Assembly (NCBI RefSeq): GCF_027244095.1
Contig: NC_069662.1
Span: 15,774,501-15,838,500, forward strand
Origin: Hemicordylus capensis
Taxonomy: Eukaryota; Chordata; Lepidosauria; Squamata; Cordylidae
Direction: 5' to 3'
DNA length: 64,000 bases
The position numbers and the translations under genes were made by a program. This document shows, one piece after another, positions 11,159-20,661 of this stretch. The notes under the pieces are model-generated. The model was not told the origin of the DNA. It was given only the letters and a program-made list of their open reading frames with translations, and did no database searches. Within the stretch, counting starts at the first letter, position 1; each line of letters begins with the position of its first letter.

Positions 11159-11521
11159 CTGGTGAAGGATATGAAAGTGTGCCATTAAATAAGCATTAAA
11201 AAAAATCAGCTGCCTCCAGCAGATTCCTGCTTACAATCACTGACACTAGGGATGGGGAGAGCAGTCCAAGCAGGGGTGCTTGAATCTGAAGGCACCCCCT
11301 GCTCAAGTGACTGCAAGCAGGTCAACACAGCTGCCCATGAGCATGTCCCCACCTCAGTCTGGCTGAGCAATCGACAGTTGGCTTCATGGCTGAGAGCTCC
11401 CATGCCCTGGCATTTGGTGGCATGGGGACTGCGCTCCCTTCTGGATTACAGCCAGGCAGACCTGCACATAAGGCTTACACTGTGGCCATCCACACCAGAT
11501 CTGGGACTTCTCTCTCCTTAC

Positions 11522-11812
11522 CTTTCCTGCTGAGACTGAGGAGCCTCTGTACCTTGTCCTTGCGGTTCATGGCTCTCAGCACTCCAGCAGTCACCTCCAC
11601 AGCATAATCCCCTCTGTAGTACTCCAGCAGGATGTCACTGAGTTCGAACCAACGGGCTTTCTGCAGCGTCTCTTTGGGGATAATTTCAAATCCCTCTTTC
11701 ACAGAGAACTCACTGAGTTTTTCTTTGAACTTTTTCAGACCCACCTCTCCCAAGTGCAACAAGATGCCCATAAGGTCAATTTTTAAAGTGTCTCTTTGTG
11801 TGTCCCATTGTC
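11522..11812 (-). CDS. PYD exon 3, mosaic of two neighbours
   Basis: A 291-bp phase 1-1 exon, acceptor 'ccttcaccag', donor G/GTAAGG. Its N-terminal half (MGILLHLGEVGLKKFKEKL, GFEIIPKETLQKARWFEL) is almost that of PYD 4. Its C-terminal half (DILLEYYRGDY, VTAGVLRAMNRKDK, LLSLSRKG) is almost that of PYD 2. The upstream intron matches the one before PYD 4 nearly base for base, and the downstream intron matches the one after PYD 2. This is what unequal crossing-over between offset units would leave. The frame is open. Confidence 0.9.
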
Positions 11813-12173
11813 CTGGTGAAGGATATGAAAGTGTGCCATTAAATAAGCATAAAAAAATATCAGCTGCCTCCAGCAGATTCCTGCTTACAATCACTGACAC
11901 TAGGGATGGGGAGAGCATTCCAAGCAGGGGTGCTTGAATCTGAAGCATCCTTGCTTAAGTAACTGCAAGCAGGTGAACACAGCTGCCCATGAGCATGTCC
12001 CCACCTCAGTCTGGCTGAGCAATCAGCAGTTGGCCTCATGGCTGAGAGCTCCCATGCCCTGGCATTTGGTGGCATGGGGACTGCGCTCCCTTCTGGATTG
12101 CAGCCAGGCAGACCTGCACATAAGGCTTACACTGTGGCCATCCACACCAGATCTGGGACTTCTCTCTCCTTAC

Positions 12174-12464
12174 CTTTCCTGCTGAGACTGAGGAGCCTCT
12201 GTGCCTTGTCCTTGCGATTGATGGTTCTCAGCACTCCAGCAGTCACCTCCACAGCATAATCCTCTCTGTAGTACTCCAGCAGGATGTCACTGAGTTCAAG
12301 CCAACCGGCTTTCTGCAGGATCTCTTCTGGGATGTTTTCAAATCCGTCCTTCACTGAGATCTCCCTGAGTTTGTCTTTGAATGTTTCCAGATTCCACTCT
12401 CCCAAGACCATCAGGGTGCGCTTGAAGTTCATTTTGACAATCTCTCTCTGTCTGCTCCATGCTC
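12174..12464 (-). CDS. PYD exon 2 (first of the array)
   Basis: A 291-bp phase 1-1 exon with acceptor 'cctttctctag'-like and donor G/GTAAGG. It encodes AWSRQREIVKMNF, then RTLMVLGEWNLETFKDKL, GFENIPEEILQ, LSDILLEYYREDY and VTAGVLRTINRKDK. Helix 1 carries GEWN in place of GEED. It is the first array unit met after the N-terminal exon at 20285-19976. The unit upstream (12.5-12.8 kb) holds only intron-type sequence. Confidence 0.9.
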
Positions 12465-14110
12465 CTAGAGAAGGATATGAAAAAGTTCCCTGAGACATGA
12501 ATAAAAACCCCAAAACAGTGTTAGCCGTCTCTGGCAGATTCCCGATTACCATCACTGACACTAGGGATGGGGAGAGCATTCCAAGCAGGGGTGCTTGAAT
12601 CTGAAGGTACCCCTGCTCAAGTAACTGCAGGCAGATGGGCACAAGCTCCCCATAAGCATGACCCGACCTCTGGCTGGCTGAGCAATTGCCTGTTGGCCTG
12701 GTGGCTGAGAGCTCCCATGCCCTGGAATTAGGTGGTGTGGAGTCTGCTTCCCTGCTGGTTTACAGTCAGGCAGATCTGCACATAATTCTTACACTGCAAC
12801 CATCCACACCAACTGTTCCTTGAACTGCCATTATAGAGACAGACATGATACTAAGACCTGCTTTTTACGAAAGAATACAAGGTGGAGAGAATACGATTAT
12901 TGGGTTGCATGATGTGTGTGTGGTGGGGGGGGGGCTGCTTTTCTTATACAGTGTCAGGACAAAAATGTACCAGGATTTATAGACCCATAAACCATTATGG
13001 TTTATTTATCATATATAGAACTCTCTAGGCAGTGCACAAAGTTAACACACATTAATCTAATACAGAGTCAACAGGCAAGATAGGCCCCTTGCCCCTACTT
13101 TCTCCCCCACCCTCATGTCTTTGCTACAGAACGTGTGTAAGGGCACAATGGTCAACAAAATGTTCTTGGCAAGCCCTTTATCTCAATCCTGTGTGAATGG
13201 TATCTCACACTCCCCACGGACAACAGGCACTTTCATAAACATACTTGCATGCATGAACTCCCCAGGTTCAGAAATATGTCTTTTTAACACATATAACTGC
13301 TTCCTAAATTACACCTTCTGGAGACGACTTGTCTTTTTTGAAGCTAAGTTAAGTCCTATGAACAGGAATCAAGAGCATGTTCGTGAGTTGAAATAGTGGG
13401 AGGGGGAGAGTCAAGATCAAGCTGTTGTCATGCCAGTGGGCCCCCAAGGACATTTGAGCCCTCTCCCAGGTCAATTATAGCTCTGCTCCTGCTCCTGGGA
13501 CTTGCTCCTGGGACCTTCTGCATGAAACCTACATGCTCCATCACTTAGCTAAGGCTCCTCCCCATTTGCCTGCTGTGCTCTTCTGTGAAAAAGCATCTTA
13601 TCCATTCTTTAGCATCACTCAAAACACAATTTGTCCACCACTCACCTGGGGTGATCAGAGTATCTATGCATCTGAGGGAGGCAGAATGGAGTTAGGACGG
13701 AGTCTTGCTTTGTGAAACTTAACAGAGAACTCTGCCTACACTTCTGTTCTCCACAGGATAGTTTCCTGGAATTTCTCTGTTCAGTTATTCTTTGTTCAAG
13801 CAAAGGTTCAGTTATCCAGCTCCTGCAAGGCCTGGAGTCCAAGATCCACACATTCCAGAGACTCCTGCGTGCCATTTCCCCCCCAAAAGCAAGAACTCAC
13901 CCCACCACCCAGGAACAAATCTGAAGCACAATGTGAAACTGAACCCTCAATTTAGGCAGAAGTTGTCCATAACTGAGAGATCACCAGCTGGGTTTGGTGG
14001 GTGAGAGCTGCCACGTTCTGGCTTAACTGGAGAGGAAGCTGCCCACTGTGACTGAAAATGGACAAATACCCACATATTAATACTTACATTGCAACTATCT
14101 GCACAGATTT
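12465..14110 (-). repeat. Intron tail plus linker-type unit B
   Basis: From 12465 to about 12800 the sequence is a PYD-unit intron without a further exon. After that come the linker-unit phrases shared with 5.1-6.5 kb and 16.1-17.0 kb, a SINE remnant (about 13490-13565) and the candidate exon at 13646-13663. The block 13720-13900 aligns with 16800-16990. No PYD is present. Confidence 0.5.
13646..13663 (-). CDS. Candidate 18-bp linker exon of gene 1 (unit B)
   Basis: Eighteen bases between 'atgcatag' and a strong GTGAGT donor read (G)DTLITPG in phase 1-1. The downstream intron start is shared with units A and C, which supports the donor. The acceptor choice is uncertain, because a competing 'ccctcag' lies upstream but would break the frame. 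Micro-exons of this size are hard to prove by eye. Confidence 0.28.
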
Positions 14111-14149
14111 TCCTTAAACTACATGTGCCTCTTTCTGCAAGATCCCCAC

Positions 14150-14390
14150 CACTCTTTGAGATCATCAGGAGAGGTCTGTCTCTGGGCTCTGCCAGTTCGT
14201 CTGGTCGCACCTTGGGGTCAGGCCTTTTCAGTAGCTGCCTCTAGGTTGTGGCACATGTTCCCCATGGCAATAGGAGGAGGCTTACCATTCCTGAAGGATT
14301 TCACAAGGGCCATACTTCCTTCTTTAGCTTTGCTTTTAATAGCATTTAAACTGCTTTAATGGTTTTCACTGAGTTTATATTAATACAGTC
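14150..14390 (+). mobile_element. L2 LINE 3' fragment
   Basis: A decayed L2 C-terminal coding remnant ('gagatcatcaggagaggtc') is followed by an L2-like T-rich tail. The remaining 14.4-16.0 kb shows no exon or element I can name. It includes a phrase, 'gggttgggtggtagggcatgat' at about 15138-15180, that recurs in reverse inside the hAT element at 52808-53300, so a decayed hAT copy may lie there. Confidence 0.5.
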
Positions 14391-16084
14391 TGCAAGCCCA
14401 TAACATTTTATGTCTTGTGACTCTAGGCTTTTGTTAGCTCTAAGAAGTCTCATTCTCTACATTTTCAAATGGGAAAGTTTTTCAAGGTTTTCTGGAAAAT
14501 TAATGCCTTTTTCTTGAGTTTTGGATTTGCCTGCCCTTCCTTCCTGAGACTTGAGGTTAGGTCTGCAAGATGGTATTGTAGCGAGATATCCCTGTCTCTT
14601 ATATTTTGGTTTTTAGTGTGAGATTAGCTCCATGTGTCTGTCCTCATAGTGGACTGTCGTTTGGTGGTCTGACTCTGGGCTCTGTCTGCATTCTGCCTTC
14701 AAGGTGACGTACCCTCAGAGTCAGGGGCACCTGATGGGCCACTTTGTGAAACAGGATGACAGACTACATAGACCTTGGGCCTGATCCAGCAGGGCCTTTC
14801 TTATGTTCTTCTGTTAAAAGTGGGGTGGGAGTGCTGCTGCTGCTATGGAGTCATAATTGTGTGTGCCTGGTGAGCAACTTGTGGCAAAGATGTATCCATG
14901 GGCAGTTCACTTGGCATTGTGTGACTGGAAAAATCTGGGTCAGTGATTCTATTTTGGTCTGTTTTGCACCATGTTCTGTGCTGGGACTTTGGAGAATTCC
15001 TTTTTTAAAAGAGTGTGTGTGAACTTTTAGCTTGTGAGTGCAGTGGTGGTGCTGTTGCTGGTTCTGCCATAGGAGAAAAATGAGAATTCAGACCAGTCCA
15101 TTACTCCCTATAGGTTATGCCTAGGAAGACCAAAAGGGGTTGGGTGGTAGGGCATGATGGATGCTACCTACCACCCAACCCACAAAGCTATCAAGCAACT
15201 GGACAATTTTAATGATTTTTTTTTTAAGCTCAGTAGGTCAACCCTAACTTAGGGTCAACTAACGTAACCACCAGGTCCGGGTTTGTACACACCTCTAGTG
15301 CTAAAGTGCACTCCTCCCCTTCTTTTGGAAAACATGACATACAATAATCCCGGCAAAGCTATCGTCATGAGCCCCTCCCTGGCACTGACTCTGAGTCTGA
15401 TCCAGAGGAGCTGAAACTAATATTGGACCCAGTTCCAGGTTCTGACCCTGGACCAGACGGAGCCCAAGAGAGAAGTCTGGAGTTGTAGCCCCAGGGCTAG
15501 GCTTTGTTTTAAAGGAAAAAATACAAACTGCAGAATGGCAAGTGAGTATAATTAGCGCAATTAGCATGTGCCACGACAACACACACCTGTGCATATTCCT
15601 TGTCTGTGCACATGTACTTTGTCAGCAAGAGCCTGATTCCACAGCACTTAGAAACCAAGAAAGAGTGGGATCTTCAGATCCTCAGGAGCAGGAATCTGGC
15701 AGCACTGCACTGCTGAAGAGCACTGTATTGCAACACAGCACTGTATTGTTCCTGGGCGAAGACTGTGTAGCAGTGGAGTCTGCTTTGGCAGGGGGAGGAG
15801 AAATGGGGATGGTTGGTCTGCATCTGGGTTCTAGAGAAGCCTGGACTACTTACTTTCTCTTTCCCGTTTTTATCACTCATCATCTGCTAACATCATCATC
15901 TAGCATAATATAAATTTTGCAACAATTTCTTACACCCCGGAACTGCATGTTTTGTGTCTGGTTGCACATTAAAAACAAGAACAACAAGAACAACAACCAC
16001 CCTGCCCCCTGAAACTGAACTCTCAGACCTTGAGCCCCACCAAATGGCTCCTTAGGGATTTTTCTTTTAGCATTTGCCATAAAT

Positions 16085-16990
16085 GTAATACCACAGAGGT
16101 AAGAAATGTGGGACACAAAGTGAAACTGAACTCCAGATCTAGTAGGAAGTTGGCTATGATGGAGCAACCACCTGGAGGGCCTGGAAAGAGAGAGCGGCCG
16201 CGTCCTAGAATTGGCTGGAGTCGAGGCTGCCTTTGGGGACTGCCGCCAGACAGATCCTCACACATAAATTCTTACACTGGAACCACCCAACAGTTGCTCC
16301 TCACACTATAATCCTGTGGACACCACAGGGAAGCCTGCTTCTTACACAGAAAGGCAGTCAGGTGGAGATACTGTGGCTGGGGTGTGCCACAGGAAAAGAT
16401 GTCTGCTCTATATTTGCCTTATACTGAGTCAAACCACGAGTCCACCTAGCCCAGCGTCTTCTCTGACTTGCAGCAGCTTTGCCAAGGTCTCAGAAGAAGA
16501 AAGATCTTTCCCACTGCTGCTGCATGGAGCTGCTGGGAATTATACCTGCAACCTTCTGCATGCAACCACCTCTGTGCTGTCCCTCTGAGCTAAGGCCCCT
16601 CCACATAAGTGTGCTGTGCTCTTCCATAAAGTAATACCTTGTCCAATCTTGAGCATAACTCAAAACACAATTTGTCCACAGAACATACCTTCACCAGGGG
16701 AGACCACAGGTTCTTCTGGTTCACTTGAACCTGTGGGAGACAGAGAGGAGAGTTAGGAGGGTGTCTTGCATTGTGAAATGGAAAACAGCATGTATATTGA
16801 AATGGAATACAAGAAGCTCTGACTTCAATTCTCTCTTAAGGAGACTGCTTGGGGTATCTCCATTGTCACCCGCCAAAGGTACATTTATCCAACTCCTGTC
16901 AGGCCTGGAATCCAAGATCCATATAATCTAGAGGTTCTGGAATGCTGTTTTCATTTATTTTACAGAGCCCTTCCCCAAAATGCCTCATTC
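16085..16990 (-). repeat. Linker-type unit C, including a reverse tRNA-derived SINE
   Basis: This unit aligns with units A and B. The part at about 16395-16610 is a tRNA-derived SINE in reverse ('aaccttctgcatgcaacc' and 'tgagctaaggcccctcc', the reverse of a tRNA-like 5' end). It contains the best of the three small exon candidates at 16689-16730. Confidence 0.5.
16689..16730 (-). CDS. Candidate 42-bp linker exon of gene 1 (unit C)
   Basis: On the minus strand 42 bases lie between acceptor 'tctcccacag' and donor GTATGT. In phase 1-1 they read GSSEPEEPVVSPGEG, a Pro/Glu-rich peptide with the look of a disordered linker. It would lie between the N-terminal PYD and the array. The good acceptor, the donor shared in position with units A and B, and the kept phase make it the most credible of the three. 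No transcript evidence is available. Confidence 0.42.
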
Positions 16991-17007
16991 CTCATACAGA
17001 AAGTCGT

Positions 17008-18586
17008 TGTTGTCGTAATCGAGTCCATCCACGTTGCTGCTGGTAGTCCTCTTCTTCTCTTTCCTTCAACTTTCCCCAGCATTATGGACCTCAAGGGAGC
17101 TGGGTTTTCACATAATGTGTCTGAAGTATGATAGTTCGAGCCTGGTCATTTGTGCCTCGAGTGAGAATTCTGGATTGATTTGTTCTATGATCTATTTGTT
17201 TATTTTCCTGGTTGTCCATGGTATCCTCAAAAGTCTTCTCCAGCACCAAAGTTCAGAAGCGTCAATGCTTTTTCTATCTTGCTTCTTCGAAGTCCAGCTT
17301 TCGCATCCATAGAGTGTCATGGCAAAAACCATTGTCCGAACAATTTTAATCTTTGTAGGTATAGACATGTCACGGCATCTAAATATCCCTTCCAAGGACT
17401 TCATTGCAACCCTACCAAGTGCTAGTCTGTGGAGTATTTCTTGACTGCTGGATCCTTTACTGTTGATGGTCGATCCTAAAAGGATGAAGCTATGTCTGCA
17501 TTTTATGTATTTTAGATCGAACCTAAAAGGCACTTCAATCCCTTCATTATCAATTCTGAGACTGGTTGCTGTACCCTTTGTCATTAGTTTAGTCTTCTTT
17601 CCATTTAGTCGTAGTCCCATTTTTCACTGTGCTCCTTGACTTTCATTACTAGAGCTTGCAGATCATCTGCATTCTCAGCTATCCGAGTGGTGTCATCAGT
17701 GTAGCACAGGTTTTTGATGTGTCTTTCTCCAACTTTAAAACCACACTCATCTTCTTCCAATCCAGCTTCTCTCACTATATGTTCTCACTATAAATTGAAT
17801 AAAGAAGGAGAAAGTGTACAGCCTTGCCTTACTCCTTTGCCGATCTGGAAGCAGTCCATTTCACCATGTTCTGTCTGGACTGTGGCTTCCTGCCCTGTGT
17901 ATAGGTTTCTCATGCGAACAATGAGGTGTTTGGGGATGTCCATTTTCCTAAGGATATTCCACAACTTGACATGGTCGACTTCAATCAAAGGCTTTTCTGT
18001 AGTCAATAAAGCACATATTGACTTCTTTCTGGTATTCTTGCCTTTCTCAATTATCCAGACTGCATCAGCAATGATGTCTCTTGTTCCTCTGACTTTTCTG
18101 AAACTAGCTTGAATCCGGCATTCCTCTTCCCACGTAAGGAAATCTAATCTGCGTTGGGTGATCCTGAGCATTATTTTGCTAGCATGTGAAATTAAGGATA
18201 TTGTGCGATGGTTTGCGCAATCTGTTAAGTCTCCTTTCTTTGGCATGGATATTTAGGCTCTTCCAATCTGTTGACCACTGAGTTGTTCTCCAGATTTGCT
18301 GGCATAGTTTGGTTAGAGCCTTGACTGATTCTTCTTCTATTGCCTGCCATATTTCTATAGCTATTCCATCCATTCCTGTGGCCTTCCGGCTTGGTAATAA
18401 CCAGAGTACTGATCTAACTTCATCTTCCCGTACTAGAGGTTGTTGTAAGTAGGGAATATCTTCTAGAGTATCTTGGATATTGACGTCCCTGCTGTACAGA
18501 TTTTCAGTATACTCCTTCCATCTTTTAGGAAGCCCTAAAAACTTTAATTGCTTTGATAGTTTTAGCTGTACCAACTCTAAAAACAA
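17008..18586 (-). mobile_element. BovB/RTE-type LINE, 5'-truncated and decayed
   Basis: Reverse transcriptase blocks appear in order on the minus strand. First come WKEYTENLYSRD, SRKATGMDGI and IWQAIEEESVKALTKL, then CANHRTISLISHASKIMLRI, IGKGVRQGCTLSPSLFNL, and finally LGSTINSKGSSSQEI, YGCESWT and ELWCWRRLLRIPWT. The last group is the typical C-terminal end of RTE/BovB proteins, a family very common in squamates. At least two frame changes separate the blocks and the YADD region is damaged, so it is dead. It lies in intron 1 of gene 1. Confidence 0.85.
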
Positions 18587-18861
18587 AGAAGAGAACAGCC
18601 ATCAGTAAGTCTTCCCTCTCCCCCTGCAGCAATGCTCTGCCATTCCATGAACTTTTCTTCACTGTATATATATAGCTGCCGCTGTGCACCCTGCCTGCAG
18701 TGCTGAAGGGCACTTTCCCCCTTGTCTGAAAAATGTGACACACAAGAATCCCAGCAAAACTCATGCTATGAGCCCCATCCTGCCAGTGACTCAGAGGAGG
18801 CAAGACCAGCACTGGACTCAGTTCCAGGCCTCAACTCTGGATCAGAGCCTGAAATCTCCCG

Positions 18862-18862
18862 A

Positions 18863-18893
<31 letters not shown>
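18862..18893. repeat. (GAT)n microsatellite
   Basis: About ten GAT units directly beside the tail of the reverse SINE at 18894-19160, probably grown from that SINE's 3' end. Confidence 0.85.
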
Positions 18894-18895
<2 letters not shown>

Positions 18896-19160
18896 TTCGA
18901 TTTCTATACCGCCCTTCCAAAAATGACTCAGGGCGGTTTACAAAGAGGAAAAACAAACAAATAAGATGGCTCCCTGTCCCCAAAGGGCTCACATTCTAAA
19001 CATAAGACACACACCAGCAACAGTCACTGGAAGAACTGTGCTGGGGGTGGATAGGGCCAGTTACTCTCCCCCTGCTAAATAAAGAGAATCACCACGGTAA
19101 AAGGTGCCTCTTTGCCCAGTTAGCAGGGGACTCCCCTTAGCAGAGGACTCCCCTCAGTTA
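18894..19160 (-). mobile_element. SINE with L2-like tail (reverse copy)
   Basis: Read in reverse it holds 'gtgattctcttta', 'ctggcc', 'gagcccttt...ggggacaggga' and the tail 'taaaccgccctgagtca'. The same family appears in forward orientation at 25283-25565 and, split by a hAT, at 46985-47078 plus 49640-49785. DNA from 19160 to 19720 resembles 15530-15960 ('aattagca', 'tgtgtctggttgcacat') and is probably a duplicated intron segment. I see no exon there. Confidence 0.65.
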
Positions 19161-19734
19161 GCAGATCTCCCCTTGACGGGGCTTTTTTTTTTTTTTTTAA
19201 GGAGAAGTCTAAACTGCACAATGGTATGTGAGTACAATTAGCACAAGCAGTATCTGCTGCCACAACACATAACCGTGCATATTCCTTGTGTGCGCACATT
19301 TACTTTGTTGCCTAGAGCCTCCACAGCATTTAGAGACCAACACAGAGTGGGAGAAAATCCTCACAACTAGGAATCTGACAGCAGCATTTTTGCAAAAGTC
19401 ACTGAGTGGACTCTATGGGGAGTAGCAATAGAGTGTGTGGGTGACATCTTTGGCAGGAGGCAGAGAAATAGGTCTGCTTGTCACTTGGTCAGGTTCTGGG
19501 TTCTAGAGAAGCCCGGATTACTAACTTTCTCATCACTATCAGTTACATTTTTCATCATCTAACACAACATGACTTTTGCATAACTTGAATTTGTCAGAGG
19601 GGGCTGCACATTTTGTGTCTGGTTGCACATTTTAAAAAGATCTACCCAGCTTGAGAGAGAGAACTGGCTACACGTGGAACAAAACAAATTCCATGGTGGT
19701 GCGCCGCTGAAAAAGAGACGAGGAACGCGGAAGT

Positions 19735-19746
19735 GAAAGCGAAAGT
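19735..19746 (-). promoter_or_regulatory. ISRE-like motif in intron 1 of gene 1
   Basis: The plus strand reads gaagtgaaagcgaaagtaa, which holds GAAAGCGAAAGT. This fits the interferon-stimulated response element GAAANNGAAA bound by IRF/ISGF3 complexes. It lies about 230 bp inside the first intron and about 540 bp from the start codon. Interferon control of an inflammasome sensor is plausible, but a 12-base match alone is weak evidence. Confidence 0.35.
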
Positions 19747-19975
19747 AATTCTACAGGAGAGGCTTGAAATATGGAATAGGGCAGTTGAATGGATGTTGGT
19801 TAGAAAACGTGCTCGGAGTCAGGGGGGTCAGACACCTGCCAGAAAGAGGCATCGTCCTCCCTGAGGCAAACGTGTGCGCACATGTACTTTGTGCGCACAT
19901 GTACTAACCCAACAACACTCCCCACAAGGATCGGGAGTAGGCAGCCTGTCGTCATCATCCCCCTTCCCTCCTTAC

Positions 19976-20285
19976 CCTTCCCGATGAGAGCGAGGAGTTT
20001 CTTGGCCTCCTCCTCGCAGTTGATCTTGTTCAGCACCCAGAGAGTCACCTCCACAGAGTAATCCTCGCCGAAATGGTTAATCAGACGATCACTGAGCGCA
20101 AAGAAACCGTCGGCTTCCTCCAGCTCCCCTCCGGGGATGTTGCGATAGCCCGTTTTGATTGGGCTCCAAAGCAGTTCGCTGTAGAACGCCTGCAGCTGGT
20201 CGTGCCTCAAGTTGCCGAGGATGTCTTCCAAGTGGCCCCGAAGCGCCTGCTTCTCCTCCTCCTCCTCCTCCTCCTCCTCCTCCAT
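19976..20285 (-). CDS. N-terminal PYD exon, start of gene 1 (NLRP1-like)
   Basis: The exon starts at an ATG (20285) followed by a run of about ten glutamates and ends at donor G/GTAAGG in phase 1, the phase of every array exon. The 103 codons read KQALRGHLEDILGNLRHDQL, FYSELL, YRNIPGGELEEAD, LSDRLINHFGEDYSVEVTLW and VLNKINCEEEAKKLL, a clear PYD. It is distant from the array domains, which suggests the ancestral N-terminal PYD rather than a recent copy. The poly-Glu tract is encoded by a (TCC)n microsatellite on the plus strand. The start is chosen because it is the only ATG before the domain and upstream DNA is GC-rich promoter-like sequence. Expected role: PYD-PYD contact in an inflammasome sensor in the cytosol. 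Confidence 0.88.
20244..20283. repeat. Coding (TCC)n / poly-Glu microsatellite
   Basis: About thirteen triplets immediately after the start codon of gene 1 encode acidic residues. Triplet gain or loss would keep the frame. Confidence 0.9.
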
Positions 20286-20640
20286 TGTGCCACCACGACG
20301 CAGCGCCCCAGTCTCGGCTAGGAAGTGTGCTCACTCCGCTTGCTTCGAAGGCGAGGAGGAGGGATCTGGGCGAGGCTTGTTTGAAGCGGTCTTGGTGGCG
20401 TGGCTCGGCCTCCCTTGTCTTTGTCTCCGGTCCTCTTGGGATTGGGTGACCTCCTGCTTTGGCCCTCCCTTTTTTGGCTCCTGCAGGCTACTGGGAGGAG
20501 GAAGAAGTTCTTGTTCAATGGGATCTAGGATGAAGAACTTGGGCAGAGGAAGAAGTCAGGCTGGAGAAAACAGCAGGGTTTGTTTCCAGGAAGAACAGCA
20601 GCTCTGACTTCTGCGGGCTAAGCGGAGCCTCCATATTTAG
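20286..20640 (-). promoter_or_regulatory. Putative promoter and 5' UTR of gene 1, with a GAS-like site
   Basis: A GC-rich stretch lies directly upstream of the gene 1 start codon. At 20584-20592 it contains ttccaggaa, a match to the STAT1-type GAS consensus TTCNNNGAA. The segment 20580-20638 recurs almost unchanged (reverse) at 49565-49623, inside a hAT-like composite, including the GAS-like core. No TATA box or start site can be assigned with confidence. Confidence 0.35.
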
Positions 20641-20661
20641 AGGCAGTATATCCCTGACATA

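Larger units (their letters stand above)
6582..12800 (-). repeat. Tandem array of PYD exon plus intron units, period about 645 bp
   Basis: Exon 5' borders fall at 6872, 7513, 8156, 8802, 9444, 10073 (internal, no longer spliced), 10397, 11158, 11812 and 12464, so most steps are 641-654 bp. Introns repeat as well: each contains 'actgacactagggatgggga' followed by 'cagttggcct'-type and 'gccaggcagat' phrases in the same order. Two steps depart from the period. One lacks its intron, giving a fused double-PYD exon. One is about 760 bp because of an AT-rich insertion near 10530-10620. Because exon ends are all in phase 1, each added unit keeps the frame. Confidence 0.93.

Noticed and set aside
6582-12800. 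Regularly spaced repeats resembling a CRISPR array or satellite
   Set aside because: Units are about 645 bp, carry spliced PYD exons, and the host is a vertebrate.
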